A DNA stretch of 64,000 bases, taken from contig JAOTOM010004879.1 of the NCBI GenBank assembly GCA_034440615.1, positions 278,501-342,500 on the forward strand, written 5' to 3'. Numbering within the stretch: the first letter of the stretch is position 1; each line of letters opens with the position of its first letter. A program made the position numbers and the translations under genes. The stretch is from Ashinkailepas kermadecensis. Its lineage: Eukaryota > Arthropoda > Thecostraca > Neolepadidae. The notes beneath the pieces were generated by a model that made no database searches, had not been told where the DNA came from, and saw only the letters and a list, made by a program, of their open reading frames with translations. Below are positions 45,490 to 57,009 of the stretch, piece after piece.

Positions 45490-46285
45490 CGCATGTCCCA
45501 ATGATTGTATAGTTTAACAACGACGTCTACGGAGTACATCGCACAAAATTGACTTTCCTATGCCCATCTAACTGTTTGCACCACAAGTAGTGTTCAGAAA
45601 CATACACTCTGCAATTGGCATCAATTCATTCCATTATCTTCGGGGTTCTTAAGTCTCAGCCTGGACGTACACATCACTGGACGATGAAAAGTCTTGATAG
45701 TAGTCTTCGTTGTAATTCGGTGTTTTAATGCTCTTAATCCAAATGTCTTCATTGAATAGATTATGGAATCAGATCTATGCTAAGCAGATATTATTGCATA
45801 TACCATGAGCCCACCATCTTACCGAACCATTCCTGTTGAACGACATAATTTGAATTAAATGTTTAACGTGCTGTCAATGCCACTACGCAGTTACCCAGTT
45901 GAAGATCCATTCGGGTCAGTTGCCATGTTCGTCATGTGCTTTCTCAGGTCACATGACAAACATCATTCGTTACTTGTCACATCATCACTCTTCATATCAC
46001 TCCTCATGTGACCTTTCCAGGTCGCATCACGAGCGCCTAATCCTCTCTGGGGATTATAAGACTCTAAGAGTCGTTCTCGCACTTGAAGTTGATAGAATAG
46101 TGTGTGGACTTCATTATTGTATCTATGCTACCATAATACATTATGGAACTAAGTATTTTGCTAAAAATCAATTAAAATGTTGTAAATCTGTGTGCTGTGC
46201 CAAACTGTGAAAATCGATTGAAATGTGGAAATTTGTACGTTCTATTCCATACCAACGCAATGGAAGTATCGTGGTAGTAATTTGT
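45490..46285. other. Unassigned region
   Basis: No gene recognised. Several TCACATG/TCATGTGA words cluster at 45930-46030. Confidence 0.35.
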
Positions 46286-46289
46286 ATGG

Positions 46290-46930
46290 TTCGATAATCA
46301 AAATACATGTAAATGTTGAAATGTATGGCAGCTAGGACCAATGCCATATATAATCCATGGCTATGTAATACCAAGGCATGGAACTTGCATTTGCGAATTG
46401 TATGTCTTACCTTCATTGTGTTACGTTACTGCCTTCAGCCTTTATAATTTTATACAGTAGGCAATATTAATGAAATCAATGTTAAATATGTTAGCAGTCA
46501 AAGAATCACAGTGAAACTCTAGCATGAATGTCCAATATGATCAACATGGTCGTTACGCCCCAAAGCCCAAGTAGCTGACAAGTATGAATGTATTTTATTA
46601 CTGGCTGGCACATTATCTGCTTTATAGTCCTTTCGTAACATAATATAAGGTGTGAATACATATGTTGCATTACATCAACTCCTTAATTAGTTCCGTTGTT
46701 GTAAGGTCATGTCCAACTGTGCATTACTTTTTTTTAAATGAAGTGTTACGATGTGATATGTGCAGCTTTTACTTAGCTATGGATTGCAGAGAGTTTTCAC
46801 ATATTGACATCACATGCTGCTTTTATGAAATTTATATTCCTAAAAACTGGGATGGTCAGCTACCATTGTTGCCCCCACCCCACACTTTTAAAAGTTTAAA
46901 AGTGGGTGGGCCATAACCCCCCTGTCCCCT
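46290..46930 (+). repeat. 600-bp direct duplication, copy 1
   Basis: Aligns with 48470-49070 from ATAATCAAAATACATGTAAA through GGCAGCTAGGACCA and GTGTTACGTTACTGCC to GTGGGCCAT and TGTTCCTACGC. Copies are moderately diverged and 2.2 kb apart. Non-coding. Confidence 0.8.
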
Positions 46931-46934
46931 GTTC

Positions 46935-48465
46935 CTACGCGTATGAACAGGGCATAGTATATTTATTGGCAATAGGCACTAAGACCAAGACCAGAATGTA
47001 GAACAAAGCTAGGCGGCACGAATACAGATTGAAAATCTTCCTGTACACCGCGTTTTGTATTGCACATTGGTACCGATATTAGCACGTTTCAATGCGTGAA
47101 ATAATAGAGTAGTCCCCTCCGAAAGTAGCACGCTGTCCAACACTTCTGCATAACGACCAACTTCCGTGTTCTCGAGGCTGCATCTGACTGATGCGCTGAC
47201 CGCTGGTTTCTCAGCGGCACCCAGGTGCCAGCTCGTCAGGACAGGCAGTGCAGTGTCTGTACACTGCGTAGGCGTGGCAATATACTGACGAATCGATCTG
47301 GTGCCTACCGGCTTGCATGACGGCGACGTGCCTCTGCTGACAGAATTGCCCAATGAGGAGAGATCCATGGCCAACATAATGCTCAAGCCAGGGGCAATGG
47401 CTGGCCGTCATGGCCGTTATGTGCATAGATAGCGAAATAAATGTCGCTGTTAAAAGGCTACTGGACGCCAACCGACACGCCAACACGTCGTTACAGCTTT
47501 CCGGCCATAGAGGTGTATGGCCTTCAGCAAAATAGCTTCCATTGCTGCGTCAAAGTAGACACAATCACGCAACACTCACGCTCGGTCTTGACATATGGCA
47601 GCGAAATTTTGGTTCCGATTTGCTTTCAATGAAACAATACTTGAATCGCCAGTCAGAGCATAGTTTGATGACATTCTTACTGTGCCGTGCTCGCTTTCTT
47701 TGAATATGAATTCGCTTCGACTACATGGCGTGTCGTTTGCGGAATGATCGCCGGCCGGTAAGCCGGAATGATCGCCGGCCGGTAAGCCGCCCGCCCGGGA
47801 GCATCGGTCGCCATCGGGAGTTTGGCCAAATAAGCCACATTTCAGTTGGCTACTGGAGAAGGGGACGTCGCATCAAATATATTCAGTAGAATGTGATAGA
47901 CGACACAGTTTGGCAGCCACCTGTCATGTTTTATAGTTACTAACGCTACACTTGTATCGGAACTTTCACTAATGCTTGAAGAGACTCTGCCACTGCTACG
48001 CTGTTCGAGTTCTCTGCTGAGGAGCGGAACCACTGCTTCCTTCGATATGCGAACACTTATTAGCTTAACAAAAATGTACCATGGGACGTTGTAACTGATG
48101 CTTCATGGAATAGGTTGAAAAAAAAATCCGTTTATGTCGTCGCAAATAGTGTCTGCCTTTTGAACCTAAATGCATGCAATATGCCCCACGAACCATGCAA
48201 TATGCCCCACGCGGCTGGTTGCATACGTTGGCGGGATTTTGTATTAGCCTATGACGATGAATCTAAACTCTTTGGTGAGATGACGCAATTTTTGACATAC
48301 GCTGTATGGTTAAAGTAAGAAGGCGAAATGTGCTGCAGCTTTCAGCTTTACATGTGCTAATATTCCCTGAATTCATTTTGGCGATAACAATTTGCGCAAT
48401 ATATTATCCTCCATAATTTAGGAATGAACTAATATCGAGTAATGATTATGAACAAATTAAGTTGT
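46935..48465. other. Interval between the direct duplicates, one unidentified frame
   Basis: Contains a minus-strand open frame of 125 codons (47386-47009) whose residues look non-repetitive, but which matches no family I can name and has no clear splice sites or start context. A 20-bp unit (GGAATGATCGCCGGCCGGTAAGCC-like) is duplicated at 47742-47790. Confidence 0.3.
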
Positions 48466-48469
48466 ATGC

Positions 48470-49070
48470 TTCAATAATCAACATACATGTAAATCTTGAA
48501 GTGTATGGCAGCTAGGACCAAGGCGGTATATATTACATAGCTCTGTAATATCAAGGCAAGGAAATTTCACTTGCAAATTGTACGTCTTACCTTGATTGTG
48601 TTACGTTACTGCCCTCAACCTTTACAATTTTCTACTCTAGGCAATATTAATGAAATCGATGTTAAATATGCTAACAGTCAAAGAACCAGAGTTAAACTTT
48701 AGTATGAATGTATTTCGGTAATGGCTGGCATATTATCTGCTTAATAGTCTTTTCATAACATAATATAAGGTGTGAATATCCATATATCTGTTGTATTACA
48801 TCAACTCCTGAATTAGTTGCGTTGTTGTAGGGTCATGTCCAAGTTTGCATGACTTAGGAAATGGAGTGCTACAATGTGATATGTACAGCTTTTACTTAGT
48901 TATGGATTGCAGGGAGTTTTCACATATTCAAATGTGCGCTTGCTGCATCTTAGGAAATTTAGATGTCTCAAAAGTGGGAGGGCCAGCTACCATTGTTGGC
49001 CTCCCACACACTCTTTGAAAAGTTGGTGGGCCATGGCCCCCTGCCCCCCCCCACTCCCCCTGTTCCTACG
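48470..49070 (+). repeat. 600-bp direct duplication, copy 2
   Basis: Counterpart of 46290-46930, ending at the CTGTTCCTACGCCTATGG landmark. Confidence 0.8.
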
Positions 49071-49074
49071 CCTA

Positions 49075-49980
49075 TGGATCCAGACCTCCAGACCCACCTG
49101 GAATATGCAGCCATGGGCACTTGCCTACCTATTATGAGAAGGAACACGACAAATATAATGAACCCAAAGATGATACTAAACATCTAGTCAAACCAGTTGC
49201 TCAGTGGGGCCAAGCAAAAACTAATTCCCATAGTTATTTTTAATATTTTTCACAAGTATCTAACTCCTTAGATTCGGCATCAAGTGTTTCCAGTTTTGCA
49301 TACACTGTGTACCATAGACCAATTTTGTTCCAAAGCAGGCTGTTTGTGGGGTGGGGAGTGGGCAATTGGTGAGAAGGACCTCATCAAAGCCCAGTCTTAG
49401 AGCTCACCGTTCCTGAACAATCTTAGTTGAGCTTTCGGTCCCAGAATTCCTCACCTCACATACCTAACTAAGCAGGTAGGTAACTTGCTCCCATCCCACA
49501 ATGTCGCACAATCCCTTAATTTCAGGAATCAATGGAAACTTTTTGTGTGAAACATGTCCCGATTTAGCTCGAAAGTGAACTTGCACGCAATTTCCTCTGA
49601 CGGTACAACGCACTCCACAGAAACGCTTTCGTTCAGCGAAAGCCGTATACCCTGCGCTTCTTGTTAAACGAAGGTGCAATATATGACGCCATCTGTAGGA
49701 GGCCTGCCTCATCCATACGTGTTTCAGATTAGTGATAGAGCTGTTTCAAATTGAAGGTGTATATCTGAACTTAAATTTTCAGATACTTACGAATCACCCA
49801 TATCATTATGTCCATTTTTAAGTTTGTTATATTCCACTGGATAAGGGTATCGTTTTGTACGACAATAATATTTTTTTTAAAAAGATCTTTCAGCTCTACT
49901 CTGGCGAGGCACTACCTTCAATGCCTTCATGAGCGGACCGCCCCTGAAAGTTGGTCAGATGAATACCTCCCACCTCTCTG
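49075..49980. other. Unassigned region
   Basis: A minus-strand frame of 82 codons (49712-49464) is the only candidate and shows no motif I recognise. Nothing else noticed. Confidence 0.3.
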
Positions 49981-49989
49981 CATTATACC

Positions 49990-51085
49990 TTTCAGATCAT
50001 TGGGTTGATCATTGTATCAAGTACATAGGCATAGTACTGTTAAAGTCATATATGCAAGGTCATACGTAGGTACTCGAATTTAATCCTTGAAATCGATCCT
50101 GCATTCCCAAAGCCAGTTTAACCGAGGATCAAATTTGGCACCTTTGCAATCTTCATTTTTCCCTGGGATCCTTCAGGATTCCGACCCTCCCTGAAGTTGT
50201 ACAACCATTGAGTGCACCCAACCCTTTGGGGATGTTACTTAACATGATATGGTGATTTTCAGAACTGTCAGCGCGGTTTCTGCAGCTATGGGATCAACAA
50301 TTTTGCGCAAGGAGCAGGGAGATGGCGGTGGAGGTGGCGGCGGAGGAGGCGGTAGCGGAGGAGGCGGTGGCGGCGGAGGCGGTGGTGGCTGTGTGATTTG
50401 CGCGACAGCATAAAATCTGCCTATGGGAACTGCCGGCTTTTCTGTATCAACAGCCGATGCTAAATGCATACTAAGAAGCACCGCCTCTCTGCAGCTGCTG
50501 CAGCTGATAATCGCATGATCGTTCCCTGAAAAAAATGTCTCCGTGATGACTCACGGGCAGACATCGATTAAAAATGTATTGATCCACAAGCGATTGATTG
50601 CGTGACCGCTGGTGAGTTATCAGTATCCATTGTAAAGCGTGACATTTCCCTGTCCTGTACTTTCTCTGTTCAGTGTGCTCCATTAAATAGATAAATTTTT
50701 CCTCAACTCAAATATTTGGACTGCAGTTTAGGAACGATGAGCTCCTTTACGAGGCCTTCGACTGATGGCCACAAGGGACTGACAGCCACACTGGCGGTCG
50801 ATGGTAGGTACCATTTGTCAGTAAGTCTACTTCAGATGGTGGGATGTGTTTTGTTTCCCTTACCGACAATAGTGTAACTTTTTTTTCGTGCGCATCACCG
50901 ATTGCGTCTCATGCTGACGAGGGGAGTTTTTCCTGACGTGCTCGTCGTCTGGCACAAAGGTGATTCCGAGTCCACCTTGTGACATACAATTCCGACAACA
51001 ATGGATACCTACCGCTAATTGGAACATACTACGGGGAGAGGGAAGGGAAACTTCCTCACCTGAAATAACTCCCATAATTATAACA
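49990..51085 (+). repeat. Third, diverged copy of the arm segment 35775-36900
   Basis: Same order of landmarks as 35775-36900: GCATAGyACTGTTAAArTCATATATGCA, the GTGCACCCAACCC block, a GGN tract (50320-50390), CACCGCCTCTCTGCAGCTG, and TCTACTTCAGrxGGTGGGATG. More diverged than arm 2, so an older copy. Confidence 0.8.
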
Positions 51086-51469
51086 TTGTGTGTTGCTGTT
51101 CACCATGAATATATTGGGCATCATTGGAGTTTCATTAATACATGTGTGTCCAGCGACGAATCAAGTGTGGGGCGAGCGAAAAAGGCGACCGACTCGCCCC
51201 CCCTCCATGACTCGAAAGGCACCCCCGATGGATGTGTGCCGGGTAGCAAATATTTCAGCCGAAAGCGCCCGTCCGAATGAAAAAGGCGTCGCTGTGACAA
51301 GCTCTAGTGAAGCCCACGCTCTCCACGCTCAACGAATGTTTCAGCCGAAGTTGTCGTTCTGGGTGGAAAAGGCGCCCTTGAAAAATACGCTCCCTTAACT
51401 AAGTGATGTATCACATACGGTCCTTAATTAAAGTGAATAAATAGCTCCCTAAATAAAAAATATATAAAA

Positions 51470-51495
51470 AATATAAAAAAAAAAAAAAAAAAAAA
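51470..51495 (+). repeat. Poly(A) stretch preceded by AATAAA-like words
   Basis: An A-run of over 20 bases follows AAATAAAAAATATATAAAAA. It might be the tail of a retroposed sequence, but no source transcript is recognisable upstream. Confidence 0.35.
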
Positions 51496-51551
51496 GTGCC
51501 TGCAATAAATTGGAATGAATGGTGTACACATGCGTCAGCCAGTGTCCGAAT

Positions 51552-51596
51552 GTGTCGGATGTGTCGGATGTGTCGGATGTGTCGGATGTGTCGGAT
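51552..51596 (+). repeat. 9-bp tandem repeat (GTGTCGGAT)5
   Basis: Five copies of GTGTCGGAT. The unit length is a multiple of three, so frames remain open (MCR repeats), which is incidental. Confidence 0.95.
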
Positions 51597-51897
51597 CTGT
51601 TGGAACGTCGCAGTTAGTTTCGGAATTTGTGACGACGATCTGCTGCGAATTAACAACAGTTCTCATCAAACCTATCAAATTCAGACTTCGCTGTTCGGTG
51701 TTTCCAAAGCTAGAACCGGCCGATTGTCCGGGGAAGTGGAGGGGAGAGATCAAAGTGGCTCGGGGAATGACAATATGATTCCGCTGAAAAAGAGGTCTAT
51801 TTCTGCCAGAACCCTGGATTTTGACCGATACCGAAAACAAATAAATGGACCCAATTGTATAGCCGCAGCACGTGTCTTGCACAATACCGTATTTGCC

Positions 51898-51958
51898 TTA
51901 CAATTTGGTCATGTTGGGGACGTGCCGGTGGCACGTCCCCAACATGACCAAATTGTAA
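51898..51958. repeat. Perfect palindrome, 29-bp arms with a 3-bp loop
   Basis: The left arm 51898-51926 ends GGGGACGTGCC. The loop is GGT (51927-51929). The right arm 51930-51958 begins GGCACGTCCCC. Both arms are exactly complementary. ATTGC/AATTGCAA repeats and a second palindrome (52004-52026) follow. Confidence 0.97.
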
Positions 51959-52003
51959 ATTGACCATTGCATTGCATTGCAATTGCAAATTGCAAATTGA
52001 CCA

Positions 52004-52026
52004 ATGGTGGCACGTCGTGCCACCAT
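52004..52026. repeat. Second palindrome, 11-bp arms
   Basis: ATGGTGGCACG, one T, CGTGCCACCAT. It shares the GGCACG core with the 51898-51958 palindrome 45 bp away. Confidence 0.95.
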
Positions 52027-52039
52027 GGGCCATCTGGGA

Positions 52040-52525
52040 GTCTTCTACCAGCTGCTCCCGGTATGAACTTGCATCGAGTCGCCGAACTGTGAAAGGTGAA
52101 CAGATGTCAGTGATGTGATGCGCCTGCTGCGCCTGCTTCTCGAGTTCTTACCGGCACCGACATTCTCCTGTGCGCACACATGTGCACTACCACGAGACAC
52201 TACTTTACGCAATCTTCGGCAAGGGCTGAACTGGCTCTCCGGCTTCTGCTTCGCTCTCGGGTTCCAGCAACTAAACTCCAAATTGAACTCGCGTTAATTT
52301 GTTCCCATGATTGGTTAATTCACGCGGCCTGTACAGCCAATATTCGGCCGACTGATCAAGGTTGGGCACTCGGGATGAGGAGAGGAAGAGGATGAAATGA
52401 AAAGGAAGGTTCCAATGTTATATACTCAATAGTGTGCACCTGAGCACTAATTATGAAAATGGACTTCCAAGTACCACACCAAGTCCAAGACTTCCAAGCT
52501 TTCCCGTGCCCAAGCCCTTGCTGCT
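52040..52525. other. Unassigned region
   Basis: A plus-strand frame starting at 52115 begins with a leucine-rich stretch (MMRLLRLLLEFLPAPTFSC) but lacks supporting motifs or splice sites. I do not call a gene. Confidence 0.3.
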
Positions 52526-52527
52526 GA

Positions 52528-52815
52528 TTTTGTTGGTGCCGCCAGAGTACTCGTCCTCATTCGTTGTCATAGTCATAGTCATTGTTTGTTGGTGCTGTCC
52601 GAGTCTTCGTCCTCGTTCGTTGTCATAGTCACAGTCATAGTTTCTTGATGCTGCAGGAATCTTTGTCCTCGTTCGTTGTCAAAGTCATAGTCCTAGTTTG
52701 CTAATGCTGCCCGATTATTTGTACTTGTTCGTTGTCATAGTCATAGTCATAGTTTGTTTATGCGGCCCGAGTCTTCGTCCTCGTTCGTTGTCATAGTCAT
52801 AGTCATAGTTTATTC
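52528..52815 (+). repeat. 56-bp tandem repeat, five copies with (GTCATA) sub-repeats
   Basis: TCGTTGTC starts at 52561, 52617, 52674, 52730 and 52785. Each unit carries CATAGTCATAGTCATAGTTT and CGAGTCTTCGTCCTCGT, with the GTCATA hexamer nested inside. Confidence 0.9.
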
Positions 52816-53153
52816 AGAGGAAATCCAACATGTGGCTTTTCATTGCAGCACGTCATCAATAGACGAAACGATGAGCGATACGGGAGGTAATGGTCGACCG
52901 GTTGAATAATGTGAATGCATAATGTCAACACATAGAGGCCCATGTTATTGACTAGTTGCAAATAAAGAATATCAACGAGCGAGCGTGCGCCCATGTCCAA
53001 GTAAATGCTCTTTTAGTTGTTTTCGAAACAATTTCTGATGTGGCGCGTGCAATTGGTTGTATTGCTGTACAACGACATATTCTTCCACGTCTTCCACGTC
53101 CTGCTCGTGTTTTGATACGTGGCAAAACGATCACGCCGGCTTGTCTTGTTGCA

Positions 53154-54225
53154 GTGGCGTACCGAAGGGAGGGGGGCATTGGGGGCAGTTGACCTCCCCC
53201 CTGAGAAGTTGCGAGGCCCCCCAAGAATCGCGTCGGGGTTCGGAAAAATGCGTCAGGCTCCCTAAAAATCCCACTGGAGCCCCACAAATCGCATCAGGGC
53301 CCCTGAAAATTGCATTGGGTGCACACAAAATCGTTTCGGAGACTCTAAAGATGACGCTGGGGATCCAAAAAGTGAGACTGGGGCCACTGAAATATCGCTG
53401 GGGCCCAACAAAAATCGCACCCGGCCCCCCAAAATCACGCTACGGCCTTACAAGGTCGGGAGAGAGCCACTGGAAATCACGCTGGGGGTACAATAAGTCG
53501 CGCCGGGCCCCTGAAAATGAAGCTGAGCCACAAAAGACGGCCGGACCTCTGAAAATCGCGCTGGGGGCCTCAAAAGTTCGCAACTGAGCTTCTGAAAATC
53601 ATGTTGGGGCGCTAAAAAAAAGTCGTGCCGGGGTACTTAAAATCATGATGAACCCCAAAAATAAGGGTTGGGCCTCTGAAAATCACGCTGGGGTCCAAAA
53701 GATCGGTCCGAGTCCCCTGAAAACCGCACTATGGCTCCCAAAAAGTCGGACCGAGATCCTGAGAATCACGCTGGGGACCTCAAAAGTTCGCGTCTGAGCC
53801 TCTCAAAACCACGCTGGGTGCCAAAATAGTCGTGTCGGGTTCTTGAAAATTACGCTAGGGGCTCGACAGGCCCCGACCTGGCTCCAGACGTCACATCGAG
53901 ACCACCTTAAAAAATGAAGGCGGGGGAACGAAAAATCAGTCTGGAGAAGGAAAATCACTCTGGGGTCCCAACAATCGCCCCAAAAGCTCCAAAACATAAA
54001 CGTTTTTGACTCCCAAAAATCTGTCGAAGCCACCGAAACTCGTGCTAGGTATCCCAACAAATGACGACGGGACCCAAAAGATCGCACTTAAGCACAAAAA
54101 AGCCGCGTCGCTGCCCTTGAAAATCGCACTGGGTCCCAAAATGTCGTGTCGGAGCCCCATAAGTCGCAGCTGGCTTCCCGAAAATCAATGCCTACCCGAA
54201 ATTGCCTAGCATCGGAAAATTCGGA
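53154..54225 (-). repeat. GC/T-tract quasi-periodic element, block III
   Basis: Reverse-oriented: GGGGCCCCAAAAATCGCGC-like units of about 28-31 bp. It begins at CAGTGGCGTACCGAAGGG (53154), the same boundary as the right end of block II. It stops at the LINE family B tail (54229). Confidence 0.75.
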
Positions 54226-54228
54226 GCA

Positions 54229-55125
54229 GGTCATATATGTCATAAAGTGTTAAGGCTTAATAAGAGCCACAGGGGCCCATCTGGATTAAGCCTGTCTGGA
54301 AAAGATACTAGAAAAGTACATGTTCTCACCCCAATCCATCCATTATCTCAAGTTTCTAGGGAGCTATATATCTCAGCCCATCTAGCACCATTCACCTGAT
54401 ATTGCATAACACACTCCTCAACAATTACAAACTCCTCCAATCATACCCATTGTGCTACCATAGCCAATCTCATAAGTATCACATCCCGAAGGAATGTGCT
54501 GAATCCACTGCTAGGTACACCCTATATAAAGTTATAAGGTGTGTAGACTTAATAAGAGACTCAAGGGCCCATCCAATTAAGTCTGTAAATGGAAGATACC
54601 ATAAGCCTGGAAAAAAAGACCCACTACAACGTATCAATCAACGTACGTATGCACGTATACACGTATGTATCAACGTATACACGTATCAATGCCTATCTAC
54701 CCAGCCCTATTCCCTTGATCCCTCTTAACACATGTGGATTGAACGCCTTACCAATAATTTTCAAACTGCATCCATGCCTGCTTAAAGGGATCTGTGTCAT
54801 GCACACTTACGTAGCATAAATCTCACCCCATCCATCACAAGTTAGAACTCAAAAGCAAGATTTTCCTGTCTAAAACATTTGTCCACCATATTTTTAAATA
54901 CATTAAATGAGGAACTCCCCACAACATCAGCAGGCAACCTATTCCACTGATCAACAACCCTTTAACTGAAGACCTGTTGTCGCTTAGCTGTCCTGCACCT
55001 CAACTTATCTAATCTGAATTGATGGCACCTACGTGATACTCTAAACTGAAGAGCGTCATTCAAATTGACCTGATCTAGTCCCTTAACAATTTTGTACATT
55101 TCAATCATGTCCCCCTTAAAGGTCC
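54229..55125 (-). pseudogene. CR1-like LINE family B, 3' end fragment 2
   Basis: Minus strand encodes MIEMYKIVKGLDQVN, then LDKLRCRTAKRQQVFS followed by a stop at 54962, where fragment 1 reads on as QRVVDQWNGLP. The 3' UTR runs to 54229 with TTTATGAC-type octamers. A short compound ACGTATGTATC-rich block at 54640-54690 is specific to this copy. It lies between GC/T-tract blocks III and IV, suggesting it inserted into one element. Confidence 0.85.
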
Positions 55126-55129
55126 CGAA

Positions 55130-55640
55130 AGAAAGTTCACGAAAGGGCCTTTCTACTCTGAAGGGTGCCATCGGCTGAAAAAAAAACTCGTTGAGTAGCC
55201 ACAGTGGCATACAAAGAGGACCCCCCCCCCCTCTTGAACTGGTGGGCTCCCAAGAATCGCGCCGTGGTCCCCAAAGATCGTTCCTGGACCCATAAATTCG
55301 CGTCGGGGACCACAGTATTCGGACAGAGGTTCCAGATAAATACAGCTGACACCCGAAAAAAAACTCGCGCCGGGCCCGGAAGTTTTCGTGGGGGCCCGCC
55401 AAAATTGCGTTACCGACACCCCTCGAACTCGCGCCGAGTCCCCACAAGTATTGCGCTCGGAACCTACAATTCCCGTAGATAGTCCCAAAAATTATGGTCG
55501 GGACATCAAAAATTCCCCCGGAGCTCCCATAAATTGGCTTCGATGGTCCCAAATAAGCACAGTGTGGCCCCAAAAATCGCATCGGGACCTGACCAAAATC
55601 AAGCTGGAGCCCTCCAAAATATGGAGAGATTCCTCAGTGA
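55130..55640 (-). repeat. GC/T-tract quasi-periodic element, block IV
   Basis: Reverse-oriented continuation on the other side of the LINE fragment. It contains the GGCTGAAAAAAAAACTCGTTGAG junction (55171-55195), equivalent to 14040 and 44010, the CAGTGGCATAC boundary at 55202, then GGGxCCCAAAAATCGCG units. Confidence 0.75.
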
Positions 55641-55644
55641 CTGT

Positions 55645-56315
55645 ACATCAGGTTCGAAAACAATGGTTACACGCATCGAGCAAGGTGGGACAGACAAATA
55701 GTGCGGGAAACAGCGCGGGCTTTATACGGCATCCACCGGAACCCTTTTCAACAGGTTGAGCGGCTGCCGCTGACTGGGTGCAGTCCGGGTGCAGCCGGGC
55801 TGATGACGAAGCTGAACTATACGCCGGTGCAGCGCCAAACTAAACAGATGCGGGTCTGGGCGGCAGGCGCCGGCGGGCGGCGCTGGGCTTTGTGCCGATG
55901 CTGGGCTGTGTACACTGGACAGGCCCGACGGGCGGAGGCGGCTGGTGACGGCTGGGACGGCGCGATCAACACGGGATCAGATTACGAGCGCCTGTGGTGC
56001 GGCAACATCGACGGCGACGCCACGGGCACATGCAGCAGGCATTGGGAGGTGACGGTGGCTGCGCTGTACGGGCAGTCGGCCAGCGCTGACAAGCCACCCG
56101 CGCCACCGTACCCGGTGCTCATACTCAGCAGAAGCAGGCTCGTGCTCATAGTCACCCGGTGCGCCACGGCCTCACACTAGCGGATCTGCTCGACGATCCA
56201 GCCGTCCAGGCGGCGCGTCCAGGATGCGCGGCAGCGTCGGTGTGTGCGATGGCTCCACGGTGCACACGCCCCAGTGAAAGCACGTTACCTACAGCGTTCC
56301 ATGTGAACGGTGGAA
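55645..56315. other. GC-rich island, possible unidentified exon
   Basis: Composition is strikingly GC-rich like the CUB-type exons. A plus-strand frame (55701-56180) and a minus-strand frame (56167-55982, starting with a hydrophobic stretch MSTSLLLLSMS) are both open. I could not match either to a family or define splice sites with confidence. Confidence 0.3.
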
Positions 56316-56321
56316 CATCTA

Positions 56322-56717
56322 GAAGAACCCTCTCTTCTTGTATGTCAGCGGGTCCGGGAGCCGATTGTGTCTCGCCTTCTTGGCTAGATACTTGTCCACT
56401 GCTGGGCGGGGATCGAACGATGCAGTTCCCGCACCGTTGATGCTGATAGTCAGTCTGTTGTCCACCGTGCTGTTCGCCATACGCACGCGGTACGCTGACT
56501 TGATGCTGTTGTAGTATGGCACTGCTCGCTCTGTGGTCGTCCTGTGCGGTGTCACACATATGAAGGCTGACAGTAGCCGCCTCAGCATGCATGTAGCCGT
56601 GCACTGCGTCGCCACCAGCTTTGCACTTGCCTTTTCATGTTCTCGCTTAGGGAGCTGGATGGCAGGCCACTGGTCGCATACTTCTCTGGCGAACTGTGCC
56701 ACAGTCTCCTCGCCAAA
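56322..56717 (-). pseudogene. hAT-type transposase C-terminal (dimerisation) region
   Basis: The minus-strand frame encodes FGEETVAQFAREVCDQWPAI, then TPHRTTTERAVPYYNSIKS, RMANSTVDNRLTISINGAG and FDPRPAVDKYLAKKARHNR. The TTER...YNxIKS...RM...VD..L.IS.NG.GT..FDPRPAV pattern is that of hAT-family C-terminal dimerisation domains, as also found in host genes derived from them. The frame is open back to 56855, but the part before 56717 is not recognisable and no BED finger, catalytic DDE region or terminal repeats are seen. Most likely a transposase remnant; a last exon of a domesticated hAT gene is possible. Confidence 0.65.
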
Positions 56718-56867
56718 TTGGCAGTTTCTGGGGTGTGGGGGAGCATGACCAAGATGCCCCCTGGATGCTCCCCGCCACTGTTCCAAGCATGGGTGCTGTT
56801 TTCTATACTTTTGAGGGGACAACATTGCTGACATTGAGGGGCTATATGCCAACATTTGGGGGGGGCG

Positions 56868-57005
56868 GGGGCAAGTGCTCCCTCAATGTTTGCCTTGGCC
56901 CCCAATAATTTCAACTTTTAACATGGGACCTTATGGAGGGTGTCCCCGCCATTTGCATAGTCCCAAATGGATTGTCATTTGGGCTTGCCCATTGCTTCCA
57001 TGTAT
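56868..57005 (+). repeat. Dispersed repeat R, copy c
   Basis: CAAGTGCTCCCTCAATGTTT, CCCCCAATAATTTCAACTTT, ATGGGACCTTATGGAGGG and GCCCATTGCTTCCATGTAT in the order of copies a and d. Confidence 0.75.
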
Positions 57006-57009
57006 CGTC

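Noticed and set aside
43059..45539. Several overlapping 60-214-codon frames on both strands
   Set aside because: They arise in all phases from the GC/T-tract repeats, with no motif and no conservation between blocks. The same applies to 13168-14729 and 53057-53587.
47009..47386. Minus-strand 125-codon frame as a gene
   Set aside because: Residues look ordinary, but I recognise no family, splice sites or start context. Left as unidentified.
49464..49712. Minus-strand 82-codon frame as a gene
   Set aside because: No domain or splice support.
55701..56180. Plus-strand 159-codon frame as a secreted protein
   Set aside because: GC-rich frames are open on both strands and no recognisable domain or reliable splice site was found.
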